Shown here: positions 38,853-49,081 of the stretch, piece after piece | Position numbering within the stretch: position 1 is the stretch's first letter | Layout of the letters: every line of letters starts with the position of its first letter | Origin: Arcobacter defluvii | GTDB taxonomy: Bacteria; Campylobacterota; Campylobacteria; Campylobacterales; Arcobacteraceae | Direction: 5' to 3' | Length of the DNA: 64,000 nucleotides | Assembly: GCF_013201725.1 (NCBI RefSeq) | Contig: NZ_CP053835.1 | Span: 2,170,001-2,234,000 of the forward strand | Program-made: the position numbers and the translations under genes | Notes under the pieces: model-generated | Database searches by the model: none | Told to the model about the DNA's origin: nothing | What the model saw: the letters and a program-made list of their open reading frames with translations, nothing else

Positions 38853-40213
38853 TACAATGTAACCACTTTATAAACTTCCTCTAAAGAAGTAAGATTTTGT
38901 GATACTTTACTTTTTCCATCATCTAAGAGTGTTTTAAAATTTACTGTTTTTAGATATTCTTTAAATTCAGAAATTGAAGCTTTTTTGAATATCAAAGATG
39001 AAATATTTTCATCAACTTTTAAAATCTCAGCGATACAAGATCTATCATAGAACTTTGTAAAATTACATTTTATACAACCAACTGAACCGCAAAATTTACA
39101 ATAATTTAAAACTAATCTTTGAGCCATTATAAGTTTTAAGGTAGTTGAAATCAAAAAAGGATCAGCTTCCAAATCTATAAGCCTTGAAATAGTTTCTATA
39201 GTTGAATTTGCATGAATACTCGCAATTACCAAATGTCCAGTCAAAGAAGCTTGTAAAGCAATATTTAGCGAAAATTTATCTCTTATTTCTCCAATAAATA
39301 TAATGTCAGGATCTTGTCTTAAAATATTTTTCAATACAACTTCAAAACTAAGTCCAATCTTTGAATTTATAGGAATTTGACAAATAGAATCAATTTTATA
39401 TTCAATTGGATCTTCAACTGTAATAATCTTTTTTTCTTCACTATTTAATTCTTTTAATATGGAATATAAAGTTGTAGTTTTTCCACTTCCAGTAGGACCT
39501 GAAATCAATATTAAACCTTGAGTTAATTTCAAACTTTCTTTCAGAACATCCAATAAATTTATAGATAAGCCTAAAGTTAGAAGATTTTTATTTATATTTT
39601 TATTATCTAAAATTCTTAGAACTATTGATTCAGCTTCTAAAGTAGGCATTGTTGAAACTCTAAAATCATATTTTTTATTTTCTATAGTTAAAGAAAATCT
39701 TCCATCCAGAGGAAGACGTGTCATGGTCATATCCAAATTAGAAATTAATTTTATATAAGATGAAATCAATCTAAAAAATTCTTCTTTAAATGTAAAAAAA
39801 GTTTTTAATTTTCCATCTACTCTAAATTTAAATACAACTAATTCTTTATATTTTTCAATATGAATATCACTTGCACGAACTTCTATTGAAAAAAGCAATA
39901 ATTCATCCAAAAATTGATTTACATATTTTTCAAAACTATTTTGAAAAATAGATTTTGTGCATAATGTAAAAAGAGAAATTTTTCTATCTAAATTACTCAG
40001 AATAAATAATAATTCTAACTCATCAACCTCTTCATAACTTATTAATTTTACAAAATCGTTCTTTATACTATTTAAATTTGAGCTTTTACAAACAGCTACT
40101 TTCAAATAAATATTATCTTCAAAAAGAGGAACAATTTTATTTTTTATAAAATACTCTGTGTCATATCTTTCGAATAATGAATAATCAATCAAGTTTTTTA
40201 AGATACTCTTCAT
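38852..40213 (-). CDS. type II secretion / type IV pilus assembly ATPase (GspE/PilB/CtsE-like)
   Basis: Hexameric ATPase, 453 residues. RASDIHIEKYKELVVFKFRVDG opens the core, Walker A is GPTGSGKTTTLY, the Asp box ITVEDPIEYKID and Walker B DPDIIFIGEIRD follow, with the His box TGHLVIASIHANS. A four-cysteine zinc element, CKFCGSVGCIKCNF, is retained as in GspE. The first 28 nt overlap the upstream gene, indicating coupling. Confidence 0.92.
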   Translation of the reverse strand: MKSILKNLIDYSLFERYDTEYFIKNKIVPLFEDNIYLKVAVCKSSNLNSIKNDFVKLISYEEVDELELLFILSNLDRKISLFTLCTKSIFQNSFEKYVNQFLDELLLFSIEVRASDIHIEKYKELVVFKFRVDGKLKTFFTFKEEFFRLISSYIKLISNLDMTMTRLPLDGRFSLTIENKKYDFRVSTMPTLEAESIVLRILDNKNINKNLLTLGLSINLLDVLKESLKLTQGLILISGPTGSGKTTTLYSILKELNSEEKKIITVEDPIEYKIDSICQIPINSKIGLSFEVVLKNILRQDPDIIFIGEIRDKFSLNIALQASLTGHLVIASIHANSTIETISRLIDLEADPFLISTTLKLIMAQRLVLNYCKFCGSVGCIKCNFTKFYDRSCIAEILKVDENISSLIFKKASISEFKEYLKTVNFKTLLDDGKSKVSQNLTSLEEVYKVVTL

Positions 40214-40877
40214 TTAATAACTCCAATTTTATCTCTTCATTTTCATTTTTTAAAACAACAAAATTTCTCTGTATTTTTATAAGTTCTAAACCATTTATTT
40301 TTTCATTTTTCTTAACCCAAATATTATTTATAAAAGCATAATCTGCAATAATTGCATTTATTTTTAAATCTTTTTTTTCAAATTCTTTATTAGTTAATTT
40401 GTTTATATTTTTTTCATTCTTTATTTTTGATATATTTTTAATATAAAAATTATTTAAATCTATATTTAAATCAAACAAAAAATCTCCAGTATTTTCTTTA
40501 TTATTTAAAAGTAAAGAATTTATTTTTGTAAAATTATTTATATTTTCTATCTCTTTTAAAAAAAATAAAATAGATTTTTCTTTAGATAAACCTTTTAAAT
40601 TTATAAAATTTTCATCTCTTTGACTACTAAGAATTGTGATATTATTATTTTTAGATAAATTTTCTAAAGTGGAAAATAATTCCAAAAATGAGCCATCAAA
40701 TCTTTCATTTTTTTGAGTAAAAGAATTTAGTTTATAAGACAAATCATCTTTTTTATCATCAATATTTTGAATAATGAAAAAATATAAAGAAATAAAAATT
40801 AATAAAGGTAAAATATAAAGTTCAATTTTTATTTTTTTAGAACTATTTATAAATTTATTATTCAAAAATTTTAACAT
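40185..40877 (-). CDS. single-pass membrane protein of the secretion/competence operon (PilO/PilP-like)
   Basis: 230 residues with one N-terminal transmembrane helix (about residues 18-38), a Lys/Asn-rich periplasmic region, and a C-terminal beta-rich tail (INGLELIKIQRNFVVLKNENEEIKL) resembling GspC/PilP HR domains. I do not recognise a specific family. Position between a PilN-like protein and the ATPase matches the ctsX/ctsP positions of Campylobacter transformation loci. It overlaps both neighbours by 20-30 nt. Confidence 0.7.
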   Translation of the reverse strand: MLKFLNNKFINSSKKIKIELYILPLLIFISLYFFIIQNIDDKKDDLSYKLNSFTQKNERFDGSFLELFSTLENLSKNNNITILSSQRDENFINLKGLSKEKSILFFLKEIENINNFTKINSLLLNNKENTGDFLFDLNIDLNNFYIKNISKIKNEKNINKLTNKEFEKKDLKINAIIADYAFINNIWVKKNEKINGLELIKIQRNFVVLKNENEEIKLELLNEEYLKKLD

Positions 40878-41748
40878 TAATAATTACTTCATAAAGATTT
40901 TTTTCTTCTTGGAAATTTATAGAAGAAGAAATAATATTTTTTCTATTATTCTCAAAAAATTGATAAATATTTTCCTTAGTAAATGAATTTAAAATAACTT
41001 TTGCATCATTTTTTCTATATTCTAATTTTATCAATTTTAAATTATTTAATTTTATATCTCGTAATAAATAATCTAATTTCTCTTCTAAACTAAAAAAAAG
41101 ATACTTATTATTTATCGTTTCTTTTTCTATTTTATTTAATATTTCTGAATTTTCTATTTTATTTTTCTGAGGAAAAATAATAAAAAATGAAAGAATAATA
41201 AAAAAAATATATCCTAGATAGAAACTAAAACTATAATCCTTTTTTAAATTTATATTTTTTAAAGTTGTTGTTATTTTTTTTCTTTGATAAAGTTCTTTTA
41301 ATTCATCTAAATATTTATTATCAATTTGTTTGTAATTTTCTATTCTAATTTTTAATTTTTTATTTAAGTATTCTATAAATTCTTCTATGGATATTTTCAA
41401 ACTTATATTTTGAAAATAATAAAAGAAACCATTTTTATATAAACAAAAAAAATCATCACATATATATAAATCTATTTGATTTTTAATTATTTGATTTTCA
41501 TAAAAAAGTTCAAAAACTTGAAAATCAAAATATTTGTATTTATTTTTTAAAAGAAATACTTGATATAAACTCAATTCTGTTATAAAATTTAAATAGATTT
41601 TATCTGTTTTATTTAGAGTAATATCATTTATTTTCAATGAGCTATTAAAAAAATTTTTTAGATTTTTATCTTTGATCTTTTCTGAAACTTCAATTTCAAA
41701 AAAAGTAAATTGTTTTAAAGGAGAGAATTCATTCATATTAATGCTCAC
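40858..41748 (-). CDS. bitopic membrane protein of the secretion/competence operon (PilM/PilN-like)
   Basis: 296 residues. The N-terminal 170 residues are cytoplasmic and Lys/Ile/Asn-rich; a single membrane helix (FYLGYIFFIILSFFIIF, about 178-194) is followed by a coiled coil and a small C-terminal domain ending in VIINVKIFE. This layout resembles PilM/PilN fusions or GspL. Start is GTG at 41748 or ATG at 41736; neither has a strong ribosome site. It is the first visible gene of the operon. Confidence 0.68.
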   Translation of the reverse strand: MSINMNEFSPLKQFTFFEIEVSEKIKDKNLKNFFNSSLKINDITLNKTDKIYLNFITELSLYQVFLLKNKYKYFDFQVFELFYENQIIKNQIDLYICDDFFCLYKNGFFYYFQNISLKISIEEFIEYLNKKLKIRIENYKQIDNKYLDELKELYQRKKITTTLKNINLKKDYSFSFYLGYIFFIILSFFIIFPQKNKIENSEILNKIEKETINNKYLFFSLEEKLDYLLRDIKLNNLKLIKLEYRKNDAKVILNSFTKENIYQFFENNRKNIISSSINFQEEKNLYEVIINVKIFE

Positions 41749-41834
41749 ATTTTTATAACTTTTTTAATTATTTAAGTATATAAAAATGAAGCTTAATTAT
41801 AATAATATATATTATTATAATTTTAAAAAGATTA

Positions 41835-42719
41835 TTATAAAGTTATATCATAACCTAAAGCTTTTAATCCTTCTTTATTTTTTGTCCAACCTTTTTTAAT
41901 TGAAACAAAAAGTTCTAAGTAGCATTTTTTACCTGTTAATTTTTCTATTTTTGCTCTTGCATCTTTACCAATTCTTTTTATAGCAGTTGCACCTTTACCA
42001 ATAATCATACCTTTTTGAGTATCTTTTTGTACAATTATTGTTGCTTTGATAACATCAACATTACTTTTTTCTTCTACTTTATTTATCATAACATCAGCTT
42101 CATATGGAATTTCATCACTAATATTTTCAAAAATTGCTTCTCTAATAAATTCTTTAAAGATATCTCTTAAATGCTCAGTAGTTATAATCTCTGGATCAAA
42201 TAAATAAGGGTGTACAGGTAAATATTTAACAACATTATTTAATATATCTGATTGTTTTGTTTGTTTTTTTATAGAAATAGGAATAATACATTCATAATTA
42301 TTACTAAATTTTTCATACTCTTTCATCTTTTCAATAATCTGTGCATTTGATACAAAATCTATTTTTGTGAGAAGTAATATATGTTTAACATTTTTTTTAT
42401 TTTTTTCTAAAAAATCTTCATAATAAGAAATTTTATCTGTAATTGGAGCTAAATATAAAATTAAATCACAATCTCCCATAGCTTTTAAAGCTTCATCTAA
42501 CATATATTGATTTAAAAGTTTTTCCGTTTCATGAATACCTGGAGTATCAACAAATATAATTTGATCACCATTATGCATAACTATTATATTTGATCTTTTT
42601 CTTGTAGCATTTGCCTTGTGAGAAACCATTGCAATCTTTTCACCTACAAGCCAATTTAAAAGAGAACTTTTTCCAGCATTTGGACGACCAACTACTGAAA
42701 CATATCCGCATTTTGTCAT
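41835..42719 (-). CDS. era: GTPase Era
   Basis: Ribosome-assembly GTPase for the small subunit, 294 residues. G1 GRPNAGKSSLLN, G3 VDTPGIHE, G4 LLTKIDFV, and the C-terminal KH domain with GMIIGKGATAIKRIGKDAR and LFVSIKKGWTKN. Normal length. Confidence 0.97.
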   Translation of the reverse strand: MTKCGYVSVVGRPNAGKSSLLNWLVGEKIAMVSHKANATRKRSNIIVMHNGDQIIFVDTPGIHETEKLLNQYMLDEALKAMGDCDLILYLAPITDKISYYEDFLEKNKKNVKHILLLTKIDFVSNAQIIEKMKEYEKFSNNYECIIPISIKKQTKQSDILNNVVKYLPVHPYLFDPEIITTEHLRDIFKEFIREAIFENISDEIPYEADVMINKVEEKSNVDVIKATIIVQKDTQKGMIIGKGATAIKRIGKDARAKIEKLTGKKCYLELFVSIKKGWTKNKEGLKALGYDITL

Positions 42720-42788
42720 TATTTACCTTTATTAATTAATAGTGTAATATTACCATATTTTTATTCCAAAGGGCTTTAAATAGTCCTT

Positions 42789-44300
42789 TTATCTTCTTCT
42801 AAAATTTAAACTTTGTAAAATATCATTTTTTGTAATTATTTCATTATCATTTAGATCAGCAATTGTTCTAGCAACTTTTAAAACTTTATTTATACTTCTA
42901 AAAGATAATTGATAATTAAATCTTGCTTTTTCCATAATAATTTGACTTTCTTCATCTAAAATACAATATTTTTTTATATCTTCATCAGCTAATTTACCAT
43001 TTAATTCTTTTTGACCTCTATTTTTTTGTTTTGTAAATGCTTTTATTACATTTTCATGCAATTCTTTAGATGTCACTCTATTTTTAGTATCATTAAAACT
43101 ATCATTCATAACTAAATATAAATCTATTCTATCTAAAAATGGTTCACTTAATCTATTTTTATACCTTTGGATTTCAAGTTCATTACATCTACACTCTTTT
43201 ACACTAGACAGGAGATTTCCACATGGACAAGGATTCATAGCTGCTATAAAAATAAATTTAGTTTCATATAATATTTTATTATTAACTCGAGAAATCAATA
43301 TTTTATTATCTTCCAATGGTTCTCTAAGTGCTTCTAAAACTGATTTTGGGAAATGAGGTAATTCATCAAAAAATAAAATACCATTATTACTTAATGCAAT
43401 TTCTCCCATCCTTGCATTTGAACTTCCGCCGCCAAATATTGAGGATTTGGTACTTGAATGATGAGGAGAACGAAAAGCTCTCAATGGAATAAAATCCACT
43501 TCTTTAAAATCCAATGCTTGGAGTTTAGCTTTTTCTAAAATTTCTTCTAAACTCATTGGTGGCATAATATATCTCAATCTTTTAGAAATCATAGATTTAC
43601 CACAACCAGGACTTCCTTCCATTATCAAATTATGATTTCCAGCAGCACTTATCATAGCAGCGAATTTTGCCATATCTTGACCTATCACATCTTTGAAATC
43701 TTCCAAATAATTTGTATCATAAAAATACTTTTCATCTTCTATTTGTAAAGTTTTATATTTAATATCTTTTTTTTCATATAAATATTTTTCTTTATCTTCT
43801 ATTTTTACAAATTCAATAGCATCATTTAAATTTTTTATTTTATAAATTTCTAAATTAGGAATATTTACTAATTTTTTTGCACTTTCTTCACAAACTACAA
43901 CTTTATTAATTTGCCCTTTTTTTGATAAAGATAAAACTAAAGGGAAAATCAAACTTGTATCTTTAATATTACCATCGAGTGCTAATTCACCAAAAAAATA
44001 ATAATCACTAAAATCAATTTTATTAGTATCAAAAAAAGCTATTTGTAAAGCAATTGCTAAATCAAAATGAGTCCCTTTTTTAGATATTTCAGAAGGAGAT
44101 AAATTTATTGTAATTTTCAAAGGAGGAAATTTAAAACCATTTATTAAAAGTGCTGATTTTACTCTGTCCCTTGATTCGCTTATGCTCGTACTAATCATAC
44201 CTACTATTGTAAAATTTGGTAAGCCTTTGGTAAAAGTTGATTCAACATCTATACATATTGCATCAATTGTATCTAAAGATGCTGATTTTATGATTTTCAT
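42789..44300 (-). CDS. comM: YifB/ComM-family Mg-chelatase-like AAA+ protein
   Basis: 503 residues. N-terminal Lon-protease-like ChlI domain (DAICIDVESTFTKGLPNFTIVGM), then a Mg-chelatase AAA+ domain with Walker A GSPGCGKSMISKRL, RAFRSPHHSSTKSSIFGG, ILFFDELPHF and the zinc motif MNPCPCGNLL...CRC. In naturally competent bacteria ComM is a branch-migration helicase that integrates incoming DNA. The competence-like operon lies 1 kb downstream on the same strand, with era between. Confidence 0.93.
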   Translation of the reverse strand: MKIIKSASLDTIDAICIDVESTFTKGLPNFTIVGMISTSISESRDRVKSALLINGFKFPPLKITINLSPSEISKKGTHFDLAIALQIAFFDTNKIDFSDYYFFGELALDGNIKDTSLIFPLVLSLSKKGQINKVVVCEESAKKLVNIPNLEIYKIKNLNDAIEFVKIEDKEKYLYEKKDIKYKTLQIEDEKYFYDTNYLEDFKDVIGQDMAKFAAMISAAGNHNLIMEGSPGCGKSMISKRLRYIMPPMSLEEILEKAKLQALDFKEVDFIPLRAFRSPHHSSTKSSIFGGGSSNARMGEIALSNNGILFFDELPHFPKSVLEALREPLEDNKILISRVNNKILYETKFIFIAAMNPCPCGNLLSSVKECRCNELEIQRYKNRLSEPFLDRIDLYLVMNDSFNDTKNRVTSKELHENVIKAFTKQKNRGQKELNGKLADEDIKKYCILDEESQIIMEKARFNYQLSFRSINKVLKVARTIADLNDNEIITKNDILQSLNFRRR

Positions 44301-44452
44301 ATTTTAAACCTATTTAATAATATTATAAATTATATTTTACCTTTAAAAAAATAAAATACATCTTTTATATTAAAAGCTGAAAATTCTAGTTTTATAACTT
44401 TTTTTTTAACTTCACTTGATATAATAGGCAAAAAATCTAGGAAGACTTTATT

Positions 44453-44833
44453 ATGTCAGAAATTATGAACTGCCCTGAATGTAATCATGAAATATTAACA
44501 AGAATGGGAACAATTTGTCCAAATTGTGGTTATACTGTGGGATATTTTAATGGAGATGGTAAAAGAAAAAAATATGGTAAATTTTTTGCATTAACTGTAT
44601 TCATACCATTTATCTCTTTTGTAACTATTCTATTTGCACAAATGAATAAATATACAATGATAGTTGGAATTGCAATATTCTTTTATTTAGCAATAAAATC
44701 TTGCCCATTATTATTTAAAGATATATTTTTAACAAAATTTGAAAGAATATTTTTTTGGTTAGTTTGGATTTTTGCAAATAGTTTGTTATTTGCTTTAATA
44801 TTTAATATTTTAAAGAAAGGATTTGAAGGATAA
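44453..44833 (+). CDS. zinc-ribbon membrane protein of unknown function
   Basis: 126 residues. An N-terminal rubredoxin-like zinc ribbon (CPECNHEI and CPNCGYTVGY) precedes three or four transmembrane helices (about residues 44-62, 68-85, 100-122). AGGAAG lies before the ATG. It is divergent from comM and convergent with def. I do not recognise the family; the layout suggests a small inner-membrane protein with a cytosolic metal site. Confidence 0.8.
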   Translation: MSEIMNCPECNHEILTRMGTICPNCGYTVGYFNGDGKRKKYGKFFALTVFIPFISFVTILFAQMNKYTMIVGIAIFFYLAIKSCPLLFKDIFLTKFERIFFWLVWIFANSLLFALIFNILKKGFEG

Positions 44834-44848
44834 AAATTACTTTTTATC
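44829..44848. terminator. shared terminator between zinc-ribbon gene and def
   Basis: 8-bp perfect stem GATAAAAA / TTTTTATC with a TTAC loop, extendable by three pairs including one wobble, straddling the stop codons of two convergent genes. T runs are available on both strands. Confidence 0.65.
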
Positions 44849-45352
44849 TTTCATTCTCTTTTTCCACTCTTTTTCAAATTTTTTTCTTTTTAAAATAGAT
44901 AAATTTTCAATAAATAAGTGTCCTGATAAATGTTCCATTTCATGTTGCCAGGCAACAGCTAAAAAATCTTCACATTCCATCGTTTGTTTATTTCCATATC
45001 TGTCGAAATATTCAACTATGATATGTTGAGCTCTTGTTACATCTTCACTAAATCCAGGGACACTCAAACAACCTTCTGTGAAAATTTGAGTTCCATCTTT
45101 ATGTGTAATTACAGGATTAATTGCTTCAATTAAATCTTTTTTATCTTGAATATCTTCTTCATTAGGAATATTTATTATTAAAACATTTAGAGGAAGTGCA
45201 ACTTGAATTGCAGCAAGCCCTACCCCATTTTGAGACATCATTGTTTCATACATATCATCTAAAAGTGTATGCAGTTCTAAATCAAACTGTACTACATCTT
45301 TAGATTTTAATCGAAGTAATTTATTTGGATAAGTTATAACTTCTCTAACCAT
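44837..45352 (-). CDS. def: peptide deformylase
   Basis: Removes the N-formyl group from nascent proteins, 171 residues. All three motifs are present: GVGLAAIQ, EGCLSVPG and WQHEMEHLSGHLF with the metal ligands. It lies 11 nt after clpP in a tig-clpP-def operon, linking folding, quality control and maturation of nascent chains. Confidence 0.97.
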   Translation of the reverse strand: MVREVITYPNKLLRLKSKDVVQFDLELHTLLDDMYETMMSQNGVGLAAIQVALPLNVLIINIPNEEDIQDKKDLIEAINPVITHKDGTQIFTEGCLSVPGFSEDVTRAQHIIVEYFDRYGNKQTMECEDFLAVAWQHEMEHLSGHLFIENLSILKRKKFEKEWKKRMKDKK

Positions 45353-45363
45353 ACTATAATTTC

Positions 45364-45948
45364 TTATTTATGTTTTGCTATAACTTCGTCAATTAAACCA
45401 TAAGCACAAGCTTGTTCAGCACTCATAAAATTATCTCTATCTGTGTCTTTTTCAATAACTTCTAATGGTTGTCCTGTTTGCTCAGCTATCATAGCATTTA
45501 AAGTATCTTTCATTCTTTGAATCTCTTTTGCCTGAATTTGAATATCAGTAGCTTGACCTTGAGCTCCACCTAATGGTTGGTGAATCATGATTCTTGAATT
45601 TGGTAAAGAATATCTTTTTCCTCTCGTTCCAGAACTCAATAAAAATGCACCCATTGAAGCTGCTTGTCCTATACAAATAGTACAAACATCAGGTTTAATA
45701 TAATTCATAGTGTCATAGATAGACATACCACTTGTAATTACTCCACCTGGAGAGTTGATATATAAATAGATATCTTTATCTGGATCTTCAGCTTCTAAGA
45801 AAAGTAATTGTGCAACAACAGTTGAAGCTACTGCATCATTTATCTCTCCACTTAACATAATAATTCTATCTTTAAGAAGTCTTGAATAAATATCATAACT
45901 TCTCTCTCCTCTTCCTGTTTTCTCAACTACATATGGTATATAACTCAT
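45364..45948 (-). CDS. clpP: ATP-dependent Clp protease proteolytic subunit
   Basis: Serine protease, 194 residues, forming the tetradecameric chamber. Catalytic Ser in [15 protein letters not shown], His in [14 protein letters not shown], Asp in [16 protein letters not shown]-terminal [22 protein letters not shown] is canonical. It lies 13 nt after tig. Confidence 0.98.
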   Translation of the reverse strand: MSYIPYVVEKTGRGERSYDIYSRLLKDRIIMLSGEINDAVASTVVAQLLFLEAEDPDKDIYLYINSPGGVITSGMSIYDTMNYIKPDVCTICIGQAASMGAFLLSSGTRGKRYSLPNSRIMIHQPLGGAQGQATDIQIQAKEIQRMKDTLNAMIAEQTGQPLEVIEKDTDRDNFMSAEQACAYGLIDEVIAKHK

Positions 45949-45961
45949 AATTAATCCTATA

Positions 45962-47263
45962 TTATTTTCCTAATTTTTCATCTAATAATTTAGATATAAC
46001 TTTCTCTTCAATCATAGACATTTTAATTGCAGGTAAATATCCAGCTTCTTGATATTGTTTTACAATTTCTTGTGGATTTTGTCCCATTTGCATTGCTTCA
46101 TAATAAAGAACTTGCATAACTTCTTGATCACTTACTGTTACGTTTTCAGCTTTTGCAAGAGCATCAATAATAAATGTTGCTTTTACTGAATTTACTGCAT
46201 CTTCTTTTAATTCATTTCTGATTTCTTCTACTTTTGAAGCGTCTTCTTTTAATGTATTGATTTCGTCTTCACTCATTGCTCTAATTTTGTTATTTAAAGC
46301 AAAATTGATTTCTTGATCAACTACAGAATTTGGTAATGCAAATTCTATTCTCTCAACTAAAGTTTCTAAATACGCAGGTTTTAATTCTTCTCTATAATAT
46401 TTAGATTTTGCTTCAGCTTTCATTTGCTCTTTAACTTTTTCTCTTAAATTATCAATTGTTACATTTTCTTCACCTGGTAACATTCTTTGAGCAAATTCAT
46501 CATTTAATTCAGGAGTAACTTTTTCTTGAATTTCATGTAAAGTTACTTTAAATACAGCTTCTTTTCCTGCTAAATTTTTTGCTTGATAAGATTCTGGGAA
46601 AGTTACAGTAATATCTTTTTGCTCATCATATTTCATACCAACAACTTGATCCTCAAATCCTGGGATAAATGAACCTGAACCAATTTCTAATGGATATTTT
46701 TCAGCTTTTCCACCTTCAAATGCAACACCATCAACGAAACCTTCAAAATCAATTAATGCATAATCTCCATCTTTTACAGCTCTTTTTCTTGCAATTTTTG
46801 CTAAAGGAGCAGAAGATGCAGCAATTTCAGTTAATCTTGCATCTATTTCTTTTACATCTATTTCTTTATCTTCTACTGCTGGAACTAAAGATTTATAATC
46901 ACCTAAATCTATATTTGGTTTACAAGCAACTGATACTTCAACTTCAATTGAACCATCTTCTTTTTTATCAAATTTTGTAATACTTGGTTCACCAATTAGA
47001 TCTTCATTTTTAATGTCTAATAATTTTAATCCATCATTTAAAACTTTTCTTATAGCATCAGATTCTGCATCTTCTCTTAATTTATCTGCAAATCTTTGTT
47101 TTACAACAGCAACAGGAACTTTACCTTTTCTAAATCCTTGAATGTTCATAGTTTTAGAAGCTTGTTTTGCAACTTTTTCTAAATTCGCTTCTATAATCTC
47201 TTTTGCAACAGTTGCAGTTATAACTGCATTAGCTTCATCAACTCTATTTGCGTTAAATTCCAT
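45962..47263 (-). CDS. tig: trigger factor
   Basis: Ribosome-associated chaperone and prolyl isomerase, 433 residues. Ribosome-docking motif [14 protein letters not shown] near residues 43-56, FKBP-type domain with [19 protein letters not shown] and [11 protein letters not shown], and a helical C-terminal arm ending in [14 protein letters not shown]. First gene of tig-clpP-def. Confidence 0.97.
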   Translation of the reverse strand: MEFNANRVDEANAVITATVAKEIIEANLEKVAKQASKTMNIQGFRKGKVPVAVVKQRFADKLREDAESDAIRKVLNDGLKLLDIKNEDLIGEPSITKFDKKEDGSIEVEVSVACKPNIDLGDYKSLVPAVEDKEIDVKEIDARLTEIAASSAPLAKIARKRAVKDGDYALIDFEGFVDGVAFEGGKAEKYPLEIGSGSFIPGFEDQVVGMKYDEQKDITVTFPESYQAKNLAGKEAVFKVTLHEIQEKVTPELNDEFAQRMLPGEENVTIDNLREKVKEQMKAEAKSKYYREELKPAYLETLVERIEFALPNSVVDQEINFALNNKIRAMSEDEINTLKEDASKVEEIRNELKEDAVNSVKATFIIDALAKAENVTVSDQEVMQVLYYEAMQMGQNPQEIVKQYQEAGYLPAIKMSMIEEKVISKLLDEKLGK

Positions 47264-47354
47264 TAAATTTACTCCGATTGTTATAATTTTAACCGAGATT
47301 TTATCTAAAAATTACTAAGGCTTTACTAAAATACCTTTTTTTAAGGAGTCTAAC

Positions 47355-49055
47355 TTGCATTTCATATATTATAAAGTACTATTTTTGATGTTAATACCTA
47401 GTTTTATATTGATGTATTTTATATTAACTAAACATAATAAATTAGAAAAATATTTTTCAAAAAATGCTTTAAAAAAATTAAGTATTTCAAATCAATACTT
47501 TTCAAATAAAAGTAGAAACATTACTCTTTTTTTATCTTTAATTTTTATGATTATTGCTTTAGCTCGCCCAGTAACACATGAAAAGATAAATAATTCGCAA
47601 ACTAAATTAACTCCTATAATAATTGCTATTGACGTTTCAAAGTCAATGAAAGCTGTTGATTTATATCCAAATAGATTAGAATTTGCAAAGAAAAAACTAT
47701 TAAATATTTTGGATAATTCAAAAACTCAAGCCATAGGATTAATACTATTTGCAAAATCTTCATTTTTACTTTCTGCTATAACTGAAGATTTTAATTCTCT
47801 AAAAATTTTAATAAATAATCTAGATTCTGGGATTAATTTTGATAATGGAACAAATATATATTCAACTTTAGAAACAACAAATAAATTGTTAAAAAATTAT
47901 TCAAATAAGAATCTTCTTTTATTAACTGATGGCGGAGATAAAGAAAACTTTGAAGAGGAAATAGAATTTGCATTAAAAAATAAGATAAAAATTTATACAT
48001 TAGCTCTTGCAACAAAAAAAGGTTCAGCTATAAAAGAAGAAAATGGAAATTTTTTAACATCAAAAGATGGAGATATTGTAAATGTTAAACTGAATCAAAA
48101 TATAAAAGATTTAAGTTTAAAAACAGGTGGTGGTTATATAGAATATTCATTAAACGATAGTGATATAAATCAAATTCTAGAAGATATAAACTCTAAGTCA
48201 AATAAAGAAAGATTTGAAGATAGAAAATATAAAACATATACTGAACTCTTTTATTATCCTTTAGCAATCGCTATATTTTTACTTTTGATTGCTTTTTCAT
48301 CAATACCAAATCTAAACAAAACAAAACTTGCAATTTTTATTTTATTTATTAATTTTAATTTTACAAATTCACAACTTTTTGCCTCATCAATTTTAGATTT
48401 TGATACGATAAAAGAGGCAAATAAAGCTTATGAAAATAAAGAGTATAAAAAAGCTTCAAAAGAGTTTGAAAAACTTGATTCAAATGAATTTAGAGATTAT
48501 GATTTAGCAAATAGTTTGTACAAAGAGAATAAATTTAAAGAAGCTATTGAGTTATATAAAAATATTAAAACTTCATCAAATGATTTAGAGTTCAAAAAAC
48601 TTCATAATTTAGGAAATGCTTATGCCAAAAGCAATGATTTACAAAATGCAATAAAAAATTATGAAGAAGCATTAAAACTAAAAAATGACTCAAAAACTAA
48701 AGAAAACTTAGAATTAGTAAAAAAACTTCAAAAAAACAACCAAAATCAAAATAATCAAAATGATAATGAAGAAAATAAGAATCAAGAAAATAAAAACCAA
48801 GATGATAAGAATAATCAAGAAAATAAAAAGCAAGAAGATAAAAATCAAAAAAACAATATAAACTCAAATAAAAAAAATAAAGAAGAATTAAAAAAAGATA
48901 ATGAATTAAATAAAAATCAACAATCAGAAAAAAAGGAAGAAATTTCAAATTTTGAAGAAGAAAAATGGATTAAAGAGTTAGAAAATCAAAAAACAAATTC
49001 TTTACTAAAAAAAATGGAATCTTCAAAAGAAGATTCCATCTCAAATCCTTGGTAA
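47355..49055 (+). CDS. BatA/BatB-like VWA membrane protein with TPR and BatC-like tail
   Basis: 566 residues, TTG start with AAGGAG 6 nt upstream. Two N-terminal membrane helices are followed by a von Willebrand A domain with MIDAS residues in IIIAIDVSKSMKAVDL and LLLTDGGDKENF, a third helix (about 298-312), and TPR repeats (AYENKEYKKASKEFEKLD; NLGNAYAKSNDLQNAIKNYEEAL). A strongly Asn/Gln/Lys/Glu-rich stretch follows, with a BatC-like end KWIKELENQKTNSLLKKMES. It combines parts that in other bacteria are separate Bat proteins, thought to act in envelope stress tolerance. Confidence 0.88.
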   Translation: MHFIYYKVLFLMLIPSFILMYFILTKHNKLEKYFSKNALKKLSISNQYFSNKSRNITLFLSLIFMIIALARPVTHEKINNSQTKLTPIIIAIDVSKSMKAVDLYPNRLEFAKKKLLNILDNSKTQAIGLILFAKSSFLLSAITEDFNSLKILINNLDSGINFDNGTNIYSTLETTNKLLKNYSNKNLLLLTDGGDKENFEEEIEFALKNKIKIYTLALATKKGSAIKEENGNFLTSKDGDIVNVKLNQNIKDLSLKTGGGYIEYSLNDSDINQILEDINSKSNKERFEDRKYKTYTELFYYPLAIAIFLLLIAFSSIPNLNKTKLAIFILFINFNFTNSQLFASSILDFDTIKEANKAYENKEYKKASKEFEKLDSNEFRDYDLANSLYKENKFKEAIELYKNIKTSSNDLEFKKLHNLGNAYAKSNDLQNAIKNYEEALKLKNDSKTKENLELVKKLQKNNQNQNNQNDNEENKNQENKNQDDKNNQENKKQEDKNQKNNINSNKKNKEELKKDNELNKNQQSEKKEEISNFEEEKWIKELENQKTNSLLKKMESSKEDSISNPW

Positions 49056-49081
49056 AACAAAAGATTAATAATCTTTTGTTT
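49055..49081. terminator. shared terminator between the VWA gene and ppk2
   Basis: Perfect 12-bp stem AAACAAAAGATT / AATCTTTTGTTT with an AAT loop followed by T residues, overlapping the stop codon of the VWA gene and the end of ppk2. Confidence 0.8.

Noticed and set aside
42769-42791. Hairpin AAAGGGCT/AGTCCTTT at the comM stop
   Set aside because: Stem needs a wobble pair and no T tract follows on the - strand, so termination is not supported well enough to list.
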